From contig NZ_FZQR01000013.1 in the NCBI RefSeq assembly GCF_900199455.1, positions 124,001 through 188,000 of the forward strand: DNA of 64,000 nt. The letters are read 5' to 3'. The notes beneath the pieces were generated by a model, which saw nothing but the letters and a program-made list of their open reading frames with translations, was not told the origin of the DNA and made no database searches. This stretch comes from Mesorhizobium carmichaelinearum. GTDB lineage: Bacteria; Pseudomonadota; Alphaproteobacteria; Rhizobiales; Rhizobiaceae. Positions within the stretch are counted from its first letter, which is position 1; the number at the start of each line of letters is the position of its first letter. Below are positions 45,024 to 54,496 of this stretch, piece by piece. The translations under genes and the position numbers were made by a program.

Positions 45024-47396
45024 TCAATCTCCGTAAGGCACCCAGACGTTCTTGACCTCGACGGCGCGGCGCAGGAAGGCATCGCCAGCCGCTTCGTCCG
45101 ACGCCCAGTCGAGGCCGCGGCCATTGCCGCTCCAGACGCGCTTGAGGTTGCCGATGGACTCGGCTTCCGCCTTGGCGCAGGTCTCGGCATCGGCGAATAT
45201 CCACAGCCCGTCGACATCGTCATGCTTGGCCAGCACGCCGGCAAGCTCCGCCGTGCGGCCGGTGACGATGTTGATGGCGCCGGCCGGAACGTCGGAATAT
45301 TCGATCACCTGATAGAGATCGGTGGCGAGCAGCGGATAGCGTTCGGACGGCACCGCAACCACGGTGTTGCCCATGGCCAGTGCCGGCGCGACCAGCGAGA
45401 TCAGGCCAAGCAGCGGCGAGGCGTCGGGTGCGACGATGCCGACGACGCCGACCGGCTCATGCAGCGCCAGCGTCACCGCGCGGGCCGGTGGCTGGTGCAC
45501 GCGCCCCTCGAATTTGTCGGCAAGACCGGCATAGAGGAACAGCCGTTCGATCGATTGGTCTACTTCTTCCCGCGCGGCCTTGGGCGTAGCGCCGGTCAGC
45601 TCGGTCAGGCGGGCGGCGAATTCACCCGCGCGGCCGGAAAGGTTCTCGGCCAGATAATAAAGCACCTGGGACCGGTTATAGGCGGTCGCCTCCGGCCACG
45701 CCTTGCAAGCTCGGGCGGCCGCGACGGCGTCGCGGATATCCTTGCGGTTGCCAAAGCCGACTTCACCGGCGAGCTTGCCCTTGGCTGTGGCGACGGCGAG
45801 TGAATAATTGCCGTCTGGGCGCACCTGCTTGCCGCCGATGAACAGTTTTGCGGTGCGGTCGATGGCCGCGCCGTCGGCCTGCTCGGCGGGCTGCGCGGAG
45901 ATCGTTGCCGGCTTGATGACCGGGCCGAGCGGCAGTTTTGCCGAGAGATACTCGAACATGCCTTCGCGCCCGCCCTCGCGGCCGAAGCCGCTTTCGCGGT
46001 AGCCACCAAAACCGCAGGCGGCATCGAACATATTGGTGCCGTTAACCCAGACGACGCCGGCCTTCAATTGCGGCGCGACATGCAAAGCGAGGTTGATATT
46101 CTCGCTCCACACGCTCGCCGCAAGGCCGTAGCGCGTGTTGTTGGCAAGCTCGATCGCTTCCTCGGTGTTGCGGAAGGTCATGGTCGCCAGAACCGGTCCG
46201 AACACCTCTTCCTGCGCCAGAATATTAGCCGGCGAAACACCGGTGGCGAGTGTCGGCAGGTGATAGTAGCCGGTGGACGGCAGCGCCGCATCCGGCTGCC
46301 AGCAGACTGCACCCTGTTTCGCACCTTCGGCGACCAGACCTTTGACCCGGTCAAGCTGGGTCAAGTCGACCAGCGGGCCGATATCCGTGTTCTTGTCGAG
46401 CGGGCTGCCAACGCGCAACCGGCTCATCCGCGTCTTGACCTTGGCGATCAGGGCTTCGGCAATGCCTTCCTGCACCAAGAGCCGCGAGCCGGCGCAGCAG
46501 ACCTGGCCCTGGTTGAACCAGATGCCGTCGACCAGGCCTTCGACCGCACTGTCCAGATCGGCGTCCTCGAAGACGATGAAGGCCGATTTGCCGCCAAGCT
46601 CCAGCGACAGTTTTTTGCCCGACCCGGCGGTGGCTTTCCTGATGATCTTTCCCACCTCGGAAGAGCCGGTGAAGGCGATCTTCTGGATGCCGGCATGGTT
46701 GACGATGGCCGCACCCGCTTCCGGTCCGCCTTGCACGATGTTGACGACGCCTTTCGGCACGCCGGCGCGTTCGCAGATCTCGGCGAACAGGATAGCTGTC
46801 AGTGGCGTGAATTCGGCCGGCTTCAGCACCAGCGTGCAGCCGGCGGCAAGGGCTGGCGCTATCTTCCAGGCCAGCATCAGCAGCGGGAAATTCCACGGAA
46901 TGATCTGGCCGACGACGCCGACACCCTTGTGACCGGGAAAATCCTTGTCCAGCGCCTGGGCCCAGCCGGCATGATGGATGAAATGGCGGATCGCCAAGGG
47001 CACGTCGATGTCGCGGCTTTCGCGGATCGGCTTACCGTTGTCGATTGATTCCAGCACGGCGAACAGGCGCTGATGGCGCTGCATGGCGCGGCCGATCGCG
47101 TAGAGCACTTTGGCGCGCTGGTAGCCGGTGCTAGCGCTCCATTTCGGCAATGCCTTGGTGGCGGCCGCAACCGCTGCGTCGACATCGGCCGCACTGGCGT
47201 CCGAGACCTTGGCCAGCAGCTTGCCGGAAGACGGTTCGCTGGTGTCGAAGGTCTTGCCGCCAGAAGCGGCTTTCCAGCCGCCGTCGATGAACAGCGCCTT
47301 GCCGAAATCGCGCGCGGCAAGCCACGCATCGGCCTCGTTGCGGGCTTCCGGTGCCGGGCCGTATTCCATGGCGTGATAGCGGTCGAGAATATTCAT
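45024..47396 (-). CDS. Two-domain aldehyde dehydrogenase, ALDH16-like
   Basis: A 790-residue protein. The first ALDH domain (about 30-500) is complete: N169 in IIPWNF, E266 in LELGGK, Cys 300/301 in GQVCCAGS and EEVFGPV. The second domain (about 521-790, from LFIGGKQVRPDG) keeps the Rossmann part (PVGVVGIVAPDASPLLGL, VPSERYPLLA) but ends WIFADAETCAKAEAESIGN and lacks the EL-GGK and GQxC motifs, so it is probably non-catalytic. This one-active, one-inactive layout is that of the ALDH16 family. It follows deoC by 67 bp, so it likely oxidises acetaldehyde from deoxyribose phosphate. Confidence 0.87.
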   Translation of the reverse strand: MNILDRYHAMEYGPAPEARNEADAWLAARDFGKALFIDGGWKAASGGKTFDTSEPSSGKLLAKVSDASAADVDAAVAAATKALPKWSASTGYQRAKVLYAIGRAMQRHQRLFAVLESIDNGKPIRESRDIDVPLAIRHFIHHAGWAQALDKDFPGHKGVGVVGQIIPWNFPLLMLAWKIAPALAAGCTLVLKPAEFTPLTAILFAEICERAGVPKGVVNIVQGGPEAGAAIVNHAGIQKIAFTGSSEVGKIIRKATAGSGKKLSLELGGKSAFIVFEDADLDSAVEGLVDGIWFNQGQVCCAGSRLLVQEGIAEALIAKVKTRMSRLRVGSPLDKNTDIGPLVDLTQLDRVKGLVAEGAKQGAVCWQPDAALPSTGYYHLPTLATGVSPANILAQEEVFGPVLATMTFRNTEEAIELANNTRYGLAASVWSENINLALHVAPQLKAGVVWVNGTNMFDAACGFGGYRESGFGREGGREGMFEYLSAKLPLGPVIKPATISAQPAEQADGAAIDRTAKLFIGGKQVRPDGNYSLAVATAKGKLAGEVGFGNRKDIRDAVAAARACKAWPEATAYNRSQVLYYLAENLSGRAGEFAARLTELTGATPKAAREEVDQSIERLFLYAGLADKFEGRVHQPPARAVTLALHEPVGVVGIVAPDASPLLGLISLVAPALAMGNTVVAVPSERYPLLATDLYQVIEYSDVPAGAINIVTGRTAELAGVLAKHDDVDGLWIFADAETCAKAEAESIGNLKRVWSGNGRGLDWASDEAAGDAFLRRAVEVKNVWVPYGD

Positions 47397-47410
47397 GGGG
47401 TGCCTCCTTC

Positions 47411-47453
47411 ACCCTCCCCCTTCGCGGGGAGGGTCGATCGGCCAGGCCGATCG
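47411..47453. repeat. Twin hairpin between deoC and the ALDH gene
   Basis: ACCCTCCCC-CTTCGC-GGGGAGGGT (47411-47434) and CGATCGGCC-A-GGCCGATCG (47435-47453) are two perfect 9-bp-arm hairpins back to back. They fill most of the deoC-ALDH gap. There is no T tract, so processing or attenuation rather than full termination is likely. Confidence 0.8.
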
Positions 47454-47463
47454 GGTTGGGTGC

Positions 47464-48519
47464 TCAAGCCATTGCGTGGCGGTGATTGGCCGAATAGTGC
47501 CCGGTCAGATGATGCTCGAGCTGCCGCTCTATGTCGGTAAGCAGGCTCGACGCGCCGAAGCGGAACAGCTCCGGCTCCAGCCACGGCCGGCCAAGCTCCT
47601 CCTTCATCAGCACCAGCCAGTCGAGCGAGGCCTTTGCCGTGGAAATGCCGCCGGCCGGCTTGAAGCCAATGAGATAGCCGGTTTCCTCGAAATACGCCCG
47701 GATGGCGCGCACCATGGCCAGCCCAACGGGCAGCGTCGCATTGACGCTTTCCTTGCCGGTCGAAGTCTTGATGAAATCGGCGCCCGCCATCATCGCCACC
47801 ATCGAGGCCAGCATGACATTGCGTAGCGTGGCAAGATCGCCGGTGCCCAAAATGACCTTCAGATGCGCGTCACCGCAGGCGGCGCGCATCGAGACGATTT
47901 CGTTGTAGAGCTCCCGCCACTTGGCGCCGAACACCAGCCCGCGCGGAATGACGACGTCGATCTCGTCGGCGCCGTCGCGCACCGAGGCCTCGATCTCCTG
48001 CAGGCGGGTCGACAGCGGCGCCAGGCCATGCGGGAAGGCGGTGGAGACGGCGGCGACGTGGATGCCGGTGCCGCGCACGGCGTCGACTGCCGTGGCGACG
48101 AAGGGATGATAGACGCAGACGGCGGCCGGGCGGATGGTTTCGCCCGCAATGCCGAGGCCCTCGACGATGTCGCGGCGGAACGGATTGATGGCCTTGGCGC
48201 AAAGCCGGCGCACACGCTCCTCGGTGTCGTTGGAATTCAGCGTTGTCAGATCCATGCAGGCGACGGCGCGCAGCAGCCATGCCGCCTGGTTGTCAGCCTT
48301 GATCGAGCGCCGCTTGGTCAGGCTGGCGACGCGCCGTTCCAGCGCCGAGCGGTTGACGCTGCGCACCGATTCCATGAAGCCGAGGTCGAGTTTCATGCCC
48401 GGATTGCGCGCAATGCGATGGTCCAGCGCTACGGGGGTGTTGGCGGCGGCGCGGGCCGGCAGCGGCGTCACCTTGGACGCGCTGGTGCCAGGCTCGGCTT
48501 CGCGGATCGTGTTGCTCAT
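47464..48519 (-). CDS. deoC: Deoxyribose-phosphate aldolase
   Basis: 351 residues from ATG 48519 (GGGCAGGA upstream); the open frame to 48684 lacks a ribosome site. This is the long form of DeoC. The lead segment (1-90) is followed by AAVCVYHPFVATAV, ADEIDVVIPRGLVFG, HLKVILGTGDL with the Schiff-base Lys, ADFIKTSTGKESVNATL and GFKPAGGIST. It splits 2-deoxyribose 5-phosphate into glyceraldehyde 3-phosphate and acetaldehyde. The ALDH gene follows on the same transcript, which fits acetaldehyde removal. Confidence 0.95.
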   Translation of the reverse strand: MSNTIREAEPGTSASKVTPLPARAAANTPVALDHRIARNPGMKLDLGFMESVRSVNRSALERRVASLTKRRSIKADNQAAWLLRAVACMDLTTLNSNDTEERVRRLCAKAINPFRRDIVEGLGIAGETIRPAAVCVYHPFVATAVDAVRGTGIHVAAVSTAFPHGLAPLSTRLQEIEASVRDGADEIDVVIPRGLVFGAKWRELYNEIVSMRAACGDAHLKVILGTGDLATLRNVMLASMVAMMAGADFIKTSTGKESVNATLPVGLAMVRAIRAYFEETGYLIGFKPAGGISTAKASLDWLVLMKEELGRPWLEPELFRFGASSLLTDIERQLEHHLTGHYSANHRHAMA

Positions 48520-48616
48520 TTCCTGCCCTTTCTCGTTTAGGGCGATACTTACACGATCGTTTGTGTCGAGGCCACAAGCCTGTCCTGTCTGATGCCGGCC
48601 TGCGCGTCGAGGCAGC

Positions 48617-51600
48617 CTACTCGGCCGCCAGTTTTCGCTGAGGCGGGCCGATTTCAGCCTCCATATGTTCGGGTTCGCTGTCATCCTGCTCGTGCTTGCG
48701 GAATGAAGTCAGCCAATGCGAGAGGTCGTCGAGGTAGAGATAGATCACCGGCGTGGTGAACAGCGTCAGCGCCTGGCTGACAAGCAGGCCGCCGAACATG
48801 GTGTAGCCGAGCGGCTGACGGATTTCCGCCCCCGTGCCGTTCTCCAGCATCAGCGGCAGTGCGCCCAGCATCGAGACCATGGTGGTCATCATGATCGGCC
48901 GGAAGCGTAGCAGGCAGGCCTGGCGGATCGATTCCAGCGAGCTGAGGTTCTGGTCCCTTTCGGCTGCGATGGCGAAGTCGACCATCATGATCCCGTTCTT
49001 CTTGACGATGCCGATGAGCAGGATGACGCCGATCAGGCCGATCAGGTTGAACTCCATATGGAAGACCAGCAGCGTGCCCAGCGCGCCAAGCCCGGCGGAG
49101 GGCAACGTGGAGAGAATGGTCAGCGGGTGGACGTAGCTTTCGTAAAGGATGCCGAGGATCAAATAGACCACCACCAAGGCGCCGAGGATGAGCACCGGCA
49201 CCGAAGACAGCGACTGTTGGAAGGCCTGCGCCGTCCCGGTATAATTGGTCTGGATGGTCGCCGGCAGCCGCATCTCGGCGGCGGCCCGGTCGATCGCCGC
49301 GGTGGCCTGGCCGAGCGCGACGTTGGGCGCCAGGTTGAAGCTGATCGTCACCGACGGGAACTGGCCTTCGTGGTTGATGACCAGCGGCTGTACGGGCTTC
49401 GTCGTCCATTTGGCGATGGCCGAGAGCGGCACCTGCGAACCGGTCGATGTCGTCAGATAGATCTGGTTGAGCGCCTTGAGGTCGCCGCGCAGTGACGGCA
49501 GCACCTCCAGGATCACGTCATAGGTCGAAAGCTGCGTGAAATACTGGGCGATCTGGCGCTGCCCGAAGGCATCGTTGAGCGTGTTGTCGACATCGTTCGC
49601 GGTCAGCCCATAGCGGGCAGCCTGGTCGCGATCGACCTGCAGCGTCAGCGTCGTGCCGGAACTCATCTGGTCGGTCGAGACATCCCGCAATTCGGCCAGG
49701 CGCTGCAAGGCCGTCAACAGCTTGGGCGCCCAATCGTCCAGCGTATCGAGATCGCTGCTTTCCAGCACATACTGATATTGCGACGCCGACAGCCTGGCGC
49801 CGACGCGCACATCCTGCGAGGCCTGCATGAACAGGCGCGCGCCCTGGACGGCCGAGAGCTTCGGCTGCAATCGCCGGATGATCTGGTCGGCCGAAACGTC
49901 GCGCTCGTCACGAGGCTTCAACTGGATGAACATGCGGCCGGTGTTTTGCGTGTTGCCATTGCCGCCCGTCGACGCGGCGAAATGCGCCACCGCCGGATCC
50001 TTGGAGACGATCCCGGCAAATTGCGCCATATAGGACTGCATCTGGCCGGTGGAGACATCTTGGCCTGCGATCACCTGGCCGAAAATCAGGCCGGTGTCCT
50101 GCTGCGGGAAGAAGCCGCTTGGAACCAGCGTGAAGAAATAGCCGGTCAACCCCACGCAGGTCAGGAACGCCAGCAGCGTGATGAAACGATGTCCAAGCGC
50201 CCGGTCGAGGCCGCGCTCATAGGCGCGCAGCATCCCGTCGAAGACACTTTCGCTCCACCGGTAGAGCCTGCCGTGATGTTCCTCGTTGGCGGGCTTGATG
50301 AAACGCGAGGCCAGCATCGGCGTCAGTGTCAGCGAAACGCAGGCCGAAACCAGAATGGTCATGGCCAGCGTCACCGCGAACTCCTTGAACAGGCGGCCGA
50401 TAATGCCGCTCATCAGGAGCAGCGGGATCAGCACGGCCACCAGCGAAATCGAGATCGACATGATGGTGAAGCCGATCTCGCTGGCGCCGCGGATAGCGGC
50501 ATCCATCGGTTTCTCGCCATGCTCGATATAACGGACGATGTTTTCCAGCATGACGATGGCGTCGTCGACGACAAAGCCGATCGAGATCGTCAACGCCATC
50601 AGCGACAGATTGTCGATGCTGTAGCCGGCGGACCACATCAGGGCGCATGCGCCAAGCAGCGCCAGCGGCACGGTGAAGGCAGGGATTGCGGTTGCCCAGA
50701 CATTGCGCAGGAACAGGAAGATCACCATCACCACCATCCCGATGGTGAGCATCAGCGTGAACTGCACGTCCGCCACTGAGGCGCGGATGGTCTGCGTCCG
50801 GTCGGAAAGCACCTGCAGCTTCAGCGAAGCCGGCATCGAGGCGGTCAGCATCGGCAGCTCGGCCTTGATCTTGTCGACCGTGTTGATGATGTTGGCGCCG
50901 GGCTCCTTGAAAATGACGAGCACGACGCCGCGCGTTGTGTCGGTCCGGCCGGCCTGGGTGTAGTCTTGCGCGTCGAGCACGGCCCGGCCGACATCCTTGA
51001 CCCGCACCGGAGCGCCGTCGCGATAGGCGATGATGGCGTTGTTCCAGTCATTGGCCGCGGTCATCTGGTCGTTGGAGAAGATGGTGAAGGAGCGCACCTG
51101 GCCCTGGATGTTGCCCTTTGGCAGGTCCACGGTGCCGATCGACAGCGGGGTGCGCACCGCTTCCAGCGACAGGCCCCTTGCCGCGAGCTTGGCCGGATCG
51201 AGCTGGACACGGATCGAAGGCGTCTGCTGGCCGCCGACCAGCACCTGGCCGACGCCGTCGACATGGCTGATCACCTGCGCGAGCTTGGTGTAGACGTCGT
51301 CGCTCAGCGTCGTCAGCGGCAAGTCGGTCGAACTCGCGCCAATCAGCATGATCGGCGAATCCGTCGGGTTGACCTCCCTGTAAGTGGGGGGATTGGGAAG
51401 GTTCTTCGGCAATTGTCCGCCGGCGGCATTGATGGCCGACTGCACCAGCCCGGCGGCCGATGCGATGTCGACGTCGAGAGCGAATTGCAGGGTGATCTGG
51501 CTGGAACCGGACAGGCTGCTCGATGTCATTTCGGCAATGCCGGGGATCTGCGCGAACTGCGTTTCGAGCGGCTGGGTCACCGATGATGCTATGGTGATCG

Positions 51601-51775
51601 GGTCGGCGCCCGGCAGGCTGGTCGACACCTGGATCGTCGGAAAGTCGACATTGGGCATCGCCGCGACCGGCAGGTTGAGATAGGCGACCACGCCGACGAA
51701 CAGCACGCCGATCATCAGCAGCGACGTGGCGACGGGATAGCGGATGAAAGGCGTGGAAACTCCGATGGCAGCCAT
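48617..51775 (-). CDS. RND-family efflux permease (MdtB/MdtC/AcrB type)
   Basis: A 1052-residue inner-membrane proton-drug antiporter with the usual two six-helix halves and two large periplasmic loops. The N-terminus FIRYPVATSLLMIGVLFVGV and the motif GAD-PITIASSVTQPLETQFAQI are typical. GFVVDDAIVMLENI in helix 4 holds the paired Asp of proton relay, and VKKNGIMMVDFA in helix 10 holds the Lys. Its ATG overlaps the stop of the adaptor gene by one base. Outer-membrane channel genes are not present here, so it probably uses one encoded elsewhere. Substrates unknown. Confidence 0.94.
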   Translation of the reverse strand: MAAIGVSTPFIRYPVATSLLMIGVLFVGVVAYLNLPVAAMPNVDFPTIQVSTSLPGADPITIASSVTQPLETQFAQIPGIAEMTSSSLSGSSQITLQFALDVDIASAAGLVQSAINAAGGQLPKNLPNPPTYREVNPTDSPIMLIGASSTDLPLTTLSDDVYTKLAQVISHVDGVGQVLVGGQQTPSIRVQLDPAKLAARGLSLEAVRTPLSIGTVDLPKGNIQGQVRSFTIFSNDQMTAANDWNNAIIAYRDGAPVRVKDVGRAVLDAQDYTQAGRTDTTRGVVLVIFKEPGANIINTVDKIKAELPMLTASMPASLKLQVLSDRTQTIRASVADVQFTLMLTIGMVVMVIFLFLRNVWATAIPAFTVPLALLGACALMWSAGYSIDNLSLMALTISIGFVVDDAIVMLENIVRYIEHGEKPMDAAIRGASEIGFTIMSISISLVAVLIPLLLMSGIIGRLFKEFAVTLAMTILVSACVSLTLTPMLASRFIKPANEEHHGRLYRWSESVFDGMLRAYERGLDRALGHRFITLLAFLTCVGLTGYFFTLVPSGFFPQQDTGLIFGQVIAGQDVSTGQMQSYMAQFAGIVSKDPAVAHFAASTGGNGNTQNTGRMFIQLKPRDERDVSADQIIRRLQPKLSAVQGARLFMQASQDVRVGARLSASQYQYVLESSDLDTLDDWAPKLLTALQRLAELRDVSTDQMSSGTTLTLQVDRDQAARYGLTANDVDNTLNDAFGQRQIAQYFTQLSTYDVILEVLPSLRGDLKALNQIYLTTSTGSQVPLSAIAKWTTKPVQPLVINHEGQFPSVTISFNLAPNVALGQATAAIDRAAAEMRLPATIQTNYTGTAQAFQQSLSSVPVLILGALVVVYLILGILYESYVHPLTILSTLPSAGLGALGTLLVFHMEFNLIGLIGVILLIGIVKKNGIMMVDFAIAAERDQNLSSLESIRQACLLRFRPIMMTTMVSMLGALPLMLENGTGAEIRQPLGYTMFGGLLVSQALTLFTTPVIYLYLDDLSHWLTSFRKHEQDDSEPEHMEAEIGPPQRKLAAE

Positions 51776-52989
51776 CAGCTTGCACCTCCGGCAGCGCCGT
51801 TCTGCGCCGGTCCGGCACCGGGAGTCGGCGTCGGATCGACGCTTGCACCGTCAACCACGCGGTATTGACCGCCAACCACGACACGCTGCCCCTGGCTGAG
51901 GCCGTCGGTGACGACCGTCTCACCGCCGTCCGAAGGACCCGTCTTGACGGTTTGACGACGGACCTTGCCGTCGTCGCCGACGACATAGGCGAAGAGCCCG
52001 TCAGGGCCATGCTGGACGGCTTCGTCCGGCACCACGATCGCGCCTGCCATCGTGCCGATGCGTATGCGCGTGTTGACGGACAGGCCCGGCCATAGCGCAT
52101 TGTCCTGGTTCGCGAACGTCGCCTTGAGCGAAATCGTGCCGGACGCCTGGTCGACCGCGTTCTGGATCGCTTCCAGCCTGCCGCTCGCCAGCACGGTCTT
52201 CATATCCGCGCCCAGCGTATCGATCGCAACCGGGCCAGAAGCGAAAACCTTGTTGATGGTCGAAACCTCGTCCTGCGGTTGCGTGAACGACACATAGATG
52301 GGCTGAAGCTGCACGACCGTGAAAAGCCCGGGGCTCTGGCCGGCCTGCACGATGTTGCCCGGATCGATGGTGCGGAAGCTCGTCTTGCCGGTGAGTGGCG
52401 CCGTGATCCGGGTGAAGTCGAGGTTGAGCTGCGCCGCCTCGATGGCAGCCTTGTCGCCCTCGATCGTAGCGGCGGCGGTCGTCACCACCGCTTGCTGGTT
52501 ATCGACATCCTGCTGGGTTTCGAAGGTCTTTTTCAGGAGCGTGGAAAGGCGATTGAGAACGACCTGCGCATTCCTGAGCGTCGCTTCGTCCTCCGCCTCC
52601 TTGGCCTTCGCCTGGTCGAGCACCGCCTGATACGGGCGAGGATCGATCTCGGCGAGTAGGTCGCCCTGCTTGACCATCTGTCCCTGCTCGACCGGAACCT
52701 GGTTAACGACGCCGGCGACGCGGCTTGAGATGCTGACGCTGTTCAGCGGCGTCACCGTTCCGAGCCCGTAGAGGTAAAGCGGGAAATCGGTCTTTTGCAC
52801 TGTGGCCACGGTGACCGGGACCTTGGGTGCGGGCTGCGCCGATTGAGTGGCTGCCCTTGCTACTCCGCCGGCGTGGTTGCGCCATATCCCGTAGCCGCCG
52901 CTCAAGAGGAGGATTGTGGTCAATAGGACGATACGCCGAGAACGCATGGGTCGGTTTCGCCTGACTTGCTGTGTTGTGGAAATAGTCAT
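51775..52989 (-). CDS. RND periplasmic adaptor (membrane fusion protein, MdtA type)
   Basis: 404 residues from ATG 52989 (AGGTGG upstream); an in-frame GTG at 53001 would add four. An N-terminal membrane anchor (RRIVLLTTILLLSGGYGIW) is followed by the lipoyl-type half (GTVTPLNSVSISSRVAGVV, VEQGQMVKQGDLLAEIDPRP), an alpha-helical hairpin (about 115-165) and the second lipoyl half. The beta-barrel and membrane-proximal domains complete it. It links the permease to an outer-membrane channel. It is the first gene of the pump operon. Confidence 0.93.
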   Translation of the reverse strand: MTISTTQQVRRNRPMRSRRIVLLTTILLLSGGYGIWRNHAGGVARAATQSAQPAPKVPVTVATVQKTDFPLYLYGLGTVTPLNSVSISSRVAGVVNQVPVEQGQMVKQGDLLAEIDPRPYQAVLDQAKAKEAEDEATLRNAQVVLNRLSTLLKKTFETQQDVDNQQAVVTTAAATIEGDKAAIEAAQLNLDFTRITAPLTGKTSFRTIDPGNIVQAGQSPGLFTVVQLQPIYVSFTQPQDEVSTINKVFASGPVAIDTLGADMKTVLASGRLEAIQNAVDQASGTISLKATFANQDNALWPGLSVNTRIRIGTMAGAIVVPDEAVQHGPDGLFAYVVGDDGKVRRQTVKTGPSDGGETVVTDGLSQGQRVVVGGQYRVVDGASVDPTPTPGAGPAQNGAAGGAS

Positions 52990-53448
52990 GATGCCGTCCA
53001 CCTGCGGGCAAGAATATCAAGCCTTTTCAGGATGGTTGGGGGTTAGGACCGACCGTGTCGATCACCGGGAGAGTAGTCCCGATGGCCCGGCCCTGTCAGG
53101 TTACAAGTCGGTCATGTTGCGCCGCAGCATTCAAGGATGCGTGAGGCCGCGTTGAATGCGCCATCGCGATAAAGTTACCCCCATCGCGCGTTGGAGCCTC
53201 GATCGCCCGTGGATTTGAGAAGCGTCTCAACCGCCCACGGGTAGGCGCCGGCTTGGCCGACGCAGGAGACGTCGTCGTTGCCAATCCAGGGCACATCGTG
53301 CCTGGCAGAAATCAGATATGGCTGGTACGCGACGGGAGACGCACACTTGCCGTATTTGCGGTGGGGATGGAGGGACCCGAGCTACTGCGGCAGCCAATCC
53401 AGACTTCAATATTCGCCTGGAAAGGCAGCAGGTTTCGGGCTGCGGCGC
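52990..53448. other. 459-bp spacer without a recognisable gene
   Basis: The stretch lies between the efflux adaptor and the fpr stop. It has weakly coding-like frames on both strands, none with a ribosome site and family features together. It should hold the promoter of the pump operon. No clear TetR- or MarR-type palindrome stands out. Confidence 0.5.
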
Positions 53449-54276
53449 TCAGCCGACGAAGGCGCGCTCGACGACGAAAGTCGCGGGATGGCTGAGCGAG
53501 CCTTCCTGGAAGCCGAGGCTTTCGGCGAGTTCCTTGACGTCCTTCAGCATATGCATCGAGCCGCAGATCATGATGCGGTCGGTCTCGGGATTGAGCGTCT
53601 CGATGCCGAGGTCGGAATAGAACTTGCCGGAACCGATCAGCGCGGTGATGCGGCCCATGCAGGCCGACTCTTCGCGGGTCGTCGAATTGTAGAGCGTGAC
53701 GCGCCCGGCGGTCAGCTCGCCGATCAGCGGGTCGCTTTCAAGTGCCGCCACCAATTCCTGGCCGTAGGTCAGCTCGGCATTGTCGCGGCAGGTGTGGGTC
53801 AGGATCAGCTGATCGTACTTTTCGTAGGTGTCGGGGTCGCGCAGCAGGCTGGCGAAGGGGGCGATGCCGGTGCCGGTCGAGATCATGAACAGCCGCTTGG
53901 CCGGGGTCAGCGCGTCGACCACCAGCGTACCGGTCGACTTCTGCCGCATGATGACGGTGTCGCCGACCTGGATCTTCTGCAGTTCCGAGGTCAGCGGGCC
54001 GTCCGGCACCTTGATCGAGAAGAATTCCAGCTCTTCGTCCCAGGCCGGGCTCGCCACCGAATAGGCGCGGTACACCGGCTTCTCGGCATTGGGCAGGCCG
54101 ATCATGACGAACTCGCCGGAGCGGAAGCGCAGCGACTGCGGACGGGTGATGCGGAACGAGAACAGCCGGTCGGTGTAGTGCTTCACCGAGACGACGGTCT
54201 CCGCATAGACATTCGCCGGAACCGGAAACTGCAGTGGGCGGGCGCCGGCGGTGTTGAGAGCGGATGTGGTGTTCAT
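53449..54276 (-). CDS. fpr: Ferredoxin-NADP+ reductase
   Basis: 275 residues, the size of bacterial subclass FPRs. FAD-binding YRAYSVASP (about 80-88), phosphate loop ISTGTGIAPFASLLRD (about 140-155), YNSTTREESACMGRIT, and the C-terminal HPATFVVERAFVG match the alphaproteobacterial FPR family. It moves electrons between NADPH and ferredoxin or flavodoxin and is often induced in oxidative stress. An in-frame start at 54285 would add three residues. It diverges from hyuA across 220 bp. Confidence 0.95.
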   Translation of the reverse strand: MNTTSALNTAGARPLQFPVPANVYAETVVSVKHYTDRLFSFRITRPQSLRFRSGEFVMIGLPNAEKPVYRAYSVASPAWDEELEFFSIKVPDGPLTSELQKIQVGDTVIMRQKSTGTLVVDALTPAKRLFMISTGTGIAPFASLLRDPDTYEKYDQLILTHTCRDNAELTYGQELVAALESDPLIGELTAGRVTLYNSTTREESACMGRITALIGSGKFYSDLGIETLNPETDRIMICGSMHMLKDVKELAESLGFQEGSLSHPATFVVERAFVG

Positions 54277-54496
54277 CAAATCCAACTTTCTGGCCCAGCC
54301 AAGGACGCGGGCGCCAAACTTTCACCTGCGCGCCCGGACCGTTCAGGTCCCGGCGTGCCGTTCGCACACTCCAAAGCGGTAAGCTCTTGTGTCCGGAATT
54401 TATTAGTATACAAACGATATTTGCGTCAAGATGCTACCTTAAAACACCTTTCCAAACTGACGCATATCCGTAGTCCCAGCATTTCGGGTTTCGACG

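Noticed and set aside
48541..48572. Possible DeoR operator ACACGATCGTTTGTGT upstream of deoC
   Set aside because: The symmetry is partial and no regulator is nearby, so it was not listed as a site.
53227..53409. Small minus-strand frame between the pump and fpr
   Set aside because: No ribosome site and no recognised motif; it looks like random high-GC reading.
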